DNA of 64,000 nt, from assembly GCA_018697195.1 (NCBI GenBank), contig CM031869.1, forward strand, positions 14,167,129-14,231,128, written 5' to 3'. This document shows, in pieces, positions 60,259 to 64,000 of this stretch (position 1 is its first letter; each line of letters starts with the position of its first letter). The translations under genes and the position numbers were made by a program. The notes below the pieces were generated by a model, which was not told where the DNA came from, did not search any database, and was given only the letters and a program-made list of their open reading frames with translations. This stretch comes from Certhia americana. Its lineage: Eukaryota; Chordata; Aves; Passeriformes; Certhiidae.

Positions 60259-63200
60259 GCTCTGCCAGCTCTGCAGCCATCAGGTTGGATCAGCAAGGGG
60301 AACTTGCCTGAGTAATTCAGGTGTCTGTGGAATGTCAGAGCCTGCAGGTACAGCTAGGGTGACATTTTCAGAAGTATCTACATTTCTTAGGCTCTTCAAG
60401 CTCCATTGAAACTTGCTTGAGGTGAATTTGAATGGAACGTAGGCCCCCAGATCTCTTTTGTATTTTAGGTTAGCTTCTATCCTTAAATTTTCAATAAATA
60501 ACAAGCAGACGTTGCTTGGAAAGTTGGGAGCAGAGTAGGAGATTGGATAGCATGATTGTGGACATAAATGAGCAAAATTCCTTTGAATATTGAAAGTACA
60601 TTTAATATGGTGCTCAAGGTCACCCAGCAAATCAATGGGCAAAGCTGAAGCAAAGCCCTGAGGGCTTATTACTTGCAATCAGATGCAGGAGTAATTGAGT
60701 AATTGCACAGACTTAGAAACAGCATTACATCAACTTAACATATGGCTAGAAAGGGGCTTGGGGAGCTTCAGTGATTTGCTGAAGGGGAGAGAGAGTTAAG
60801 AGCAGGGCTGACATTAGATTTGAGCAGCTAATATCACATGGGTAACCTGGCATGGGGAAGTCTGCTGCTATTCATACTCCATAAAAATTCTGATTTTAGT
60901 GCCTTAGTTTTCAGTATATGCACTGCTGGAAATATGAGGAGTCCTCCATTTGAAGGACACATCTTGCTGACTGTTGGCACTGTGTTAGGAGACCCTGAGG
61001 TGAGAGACACCCAGTGCCTTGGCTCTGGCACCTGGCATGACTTCTGGGTAGGTGTGTCCCAGTGAGAACCTGCCCCTTGGCTGCTGAGCCTCCCCACGAG
61101 CTGCTGGCCCAACAGCATCTTTACCAGCCCTACTGGGCAACCACTTGCCTCTCATTTCAGCTGTCAAAATTATATTTACGCTAGTGCAGTATTTCCTGTT
61201 TCCTAATTTGGATGGTTCCCTCAGTCATTTTTCCACTAAAATGCTTAAGCATTTTTTGAAAACATCTAAACAGGAAGAGACCTGACCTCTCCTCCCTGAA
61301 CATCATGTGCTCCCTGCTCCTGGCAGCAGCAGATCCCTCCTGTGCCAGCTGCTGTGGCGACTCCAGGACAAGCTGAGGGTGGATCCCATACCTTGGGATG
61401 CATGTGGGCTCTGCTTCTGTGCACTCATGGGTTGCCTTGATAGGCTCAGCAGTCTTGGGATCCCAGGCAAAGCCCTTCCTATTCACACCCTGCTGGCTCC
61501 CCCAGTCCAGCTCACTGCCTTGCCTGACTGGGCAGATGGTTCTGGTCAGCTGGTCATCCCCCAAAAGGGAAAAATGCTCATTGATTCAAATGGTTTGATG
61601 TTGAGCCAGATACTTACTTCAGGCAGATTCTGGGCAGCTCCTCTCCTGTGCACTTTCCTGGGGAACAGAATGGCTTGAGGGGTTTTCCCACTCGGAGACC
61701 TGCAGGGTGTGGGGCATCCATCATCACTGCACCTCACCTGGGACAGCACAGTCCTTGGGGCAGAGCCACCCCAACCCCTGCCTCAACTGCTTCCAGCAAA
61801 GGCCCTAGGGAGGAATTTCTCTTTCCCAGAGCTGGACAAGCTCTACACCCGAGGATTCAGGTCTGTGCTTGCACTCCCTTGCTGTTGGGATGCTGGATCC
61901 AGCCCAGCCCAGCCCCACTGCATGGGCACTTTTGGGGTGCTGGGATGGGCACTGCCCACTGCCAGGCTCCAGCTCCTGCCCTTGGGAGAGCTGTGCTGCC
62001 CTCAACAGACATCACACACCAGGGTTTAAACAGACAGACTCCCTGCACATGACTGAAGTTGAGTTGGGCAGCTCTGAAGCAGAGCCCAGAAGCAATGAGG
62101 AGGGACCTTCCTTCCTGCTGGCAGTGCAGAGTCCTCTGGCAGTGGCACAGCTCTGAGGCACAGCAGGAGCCTGTGCTGCAATCCCAGCCAACAGGGGAGT
62201 GGGATAAATGGGAAAAAGTTGGTTCTGCCTTCAGGAGGTGGAGAAGCTAATGCACTTAATTTCCAGGAGTATCTACATAGCCCCAGGAAGGAGAGAGCAG
62301 TGTCAAAGCCTCTGTCAAACCCTCTGGCTGTGGGACAGCGAGGGGACTACCCTGCAACCCCACAGCTACAGAGCCCCCCTTGCCCAGAGCTGGGATAACA
62401 ACCACGCTGCCCTGGGCTCTCCTTGCAGAGGTTTAATGGCCAGGCTCCAGATCCAGCTCTTGGGCTGCAAATCAAAGATAGGGTGCAAATCAAAATCAAC
62501 TGAGGGTAACAGGACAGAAAAAGAGTGAAAGAATCCAACAAGTGAAAGGAAACCTGGGGCCCTGCATGTGTCTGTGCCCACAGATTGCTCCTGCAGAGCT
62601 CTTGTGCAGCTGCCTCCCAGCACAGCCTTATCTGCACTTTCCTCCAGAAGCCCTGAGTGTCTGGAAATCACATTCAGTACATGCAGTGGGACATATTTTA
62701 CATACTAGTGTGGGGCCTTGCAGCAGTTTGGTCATGCTGCAGAATTAACTCGAGATTGGTGATAACTGTAGAAACTTAGACTTGTGTTAATTTTTTTAAT
62801 GTTGGGGGTTGTTCTCAAAGCTGCTGTTCCAAGTCCCAGCTCTATCCTACAGCAGTGAATCTGTAATGCCAGCCTCGTATGCCTCAGGAAGAAGCACTCT
62901 GGGGCGTCTGTGGGGTTTGGGCAGGTGGCCCCACCTGGCACTGGCTGCTTGGAGCAGGAGTCAGGTTGTGGCCATGTTTTTATGGAATGCTGTGAGGCTA
63001 CACCACCTCCCCAGAGCTGGAACTGGGCTCCAGCCCCCCAGCACAGTAAATCCTTCTGCAGGCTCTGCTCAAGCACCTTCTGAGCAGGAGGATGGGAATG
63101 ACAGCATGCTCAGCTCTCATTCTCTAAGGAAAGAGCAGCACATGGAGTATTTTGGGAAACTCCTGATATTAAGGCACAGTCACTAACTGTGGCTAAGTAG

Positions 63201-64000
63201 GATTTCTAGATGTTCTGGACTGATGCCAAGGAAGGGGGGAAAGGCAATGCCAGACAAAGGAAAGCAATAATGTGTTATTGGTCAGGAAGATTCATGTGGT
63301 GAAAATTAATAGCAGCGAGTGGCTTTCAGCAACAGCCCATCCATCTTGTTTGTGGCAGGGAGCACACCCTGCTGGGTGCCTGGGCAGCACGGGGTTTGAC
63401 AGCCAGGTCACTAGCTGCTATTTATTCCTCCAGGTTCAGGGGGTACAGGCAGTGGCTCCCCTCTGCACACACAGGGCACAGCCCTGCTTCCCCTCACTCA
63501 CTGCACACCTGTGTCTCCACCCAGCATCCCTGTACACAAGGAGCAGCAGGGCAGCTGCTCTCCAGGCTGGACCAGCATCCAGAGCACAATTATCCCTGCT
63601 CAGGCTGGGCCAAGCCTGATTTCAAGATCAGAGAACACAAGGAAATCATCCCACTGTACATTCCTGGCTGTGTTGTTTGTTTAGTCTTAGACTGGGAAAG
63701 CTGTGCTTGATTTTGGTGGCAAATGAAAGCCACAGAGTGATGCCATCATTTATTCAACAGCTACACTTCACTCAAGAGCTGCCTGGGTGCAGTGGGTGGG
63801 GTGGCCTCACCAGTCTGGGTCTGTACATAAACCACTTCAAACAGGAGGCTTTAAATGCTGGCACTGCTTTAGTCACTCAGCAAATGCTTTGCACTCAAAT
63901 ACTCCTGGTCTTTTAATAATATAGCAAGTTTTTACAGAGCTGTAAGAAGTTCAGAAGATGACTTGCCTATCCTATCTCCAGCCTTCCCAAAGCTGACCAT

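Larger units (their letters stand above)
57031..64000. other. Region without recognisable genes, 57.0-64.0 kb
   Basis: Apart from a candidate exon at 57352, a possible old CR1 piece at 57648 and a palindrome at 60237, I see only short unsupported open frames. Base composition is more GC-rich from about 61.3 kb on, without a CpG island. Confidence 0.55.

Overview
This is a vertebrate nuclear window, almost certainly from a bird. Evidence: spliced genes with GT-AG introns, CR1-type LINE tails in both orientations, CpG-island promoters, and the WWC1-RARS1 gene pair, which is also adjacent in other vertebrates. A songbird-like origin is only a guess from the look of the CR1 tails. Two assembly gaps (400 Ns at 5199-5598, 10 Ns at 42945-42954) both lie inside tandem repeats.

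Layout. (1) 1-4.3 kb, plus strand: the last exons of WWC1 (KIBRA), ending in the PDZ ligand ADDV, then a 3' UTR with a poly(A) signal. (2) 4.3-5.9 kb: a CR1 fragment, a (TTCCC)n pentamer block with a gap, a CCAAACCTTA-type decamer array, and a CpG island. (3) 5.9-22.2 kb, plus strand: the complete RARS1 gene, 15 coding exons and 661 codons, every exon joint in phase. (4) 22.2-24.8 kb: a GC-rich tail-to-tail interval. (5) 24.8-43.1 kb, minus strand: a DLC1/STARD13/STARD8-family RhoGAP with SAM, disordered focal-adhesion and RhoGAP regions in ten in-phase exons. I cannot find the family's C-terminal START domain. Its proposed first exon lies in a CpG island, and a 40-bp minisatellite has copied its 5' splice site many times. 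(6) 43.4-64 kb: a mostly AT-rich gene desert. It holds a 366-bp near-identical duplication (53.5 and 56.7 kb), one candidate isolated exon, several palindromes and short repeats, and no gene I can recognise.

The three genes are unrelated in function. WWC1 is a Hippo-pathway and polarity scaffold. RARS1 charges tRNA-Arg and belongs to the multi-synthetase complex. The DLC-family protein is predicted to inactivate RhoA-type GTPases at adhesions. The most unusual features are the amplified donor site at the first exon of the RhoGAP gene and its apparent START-less 3' end.
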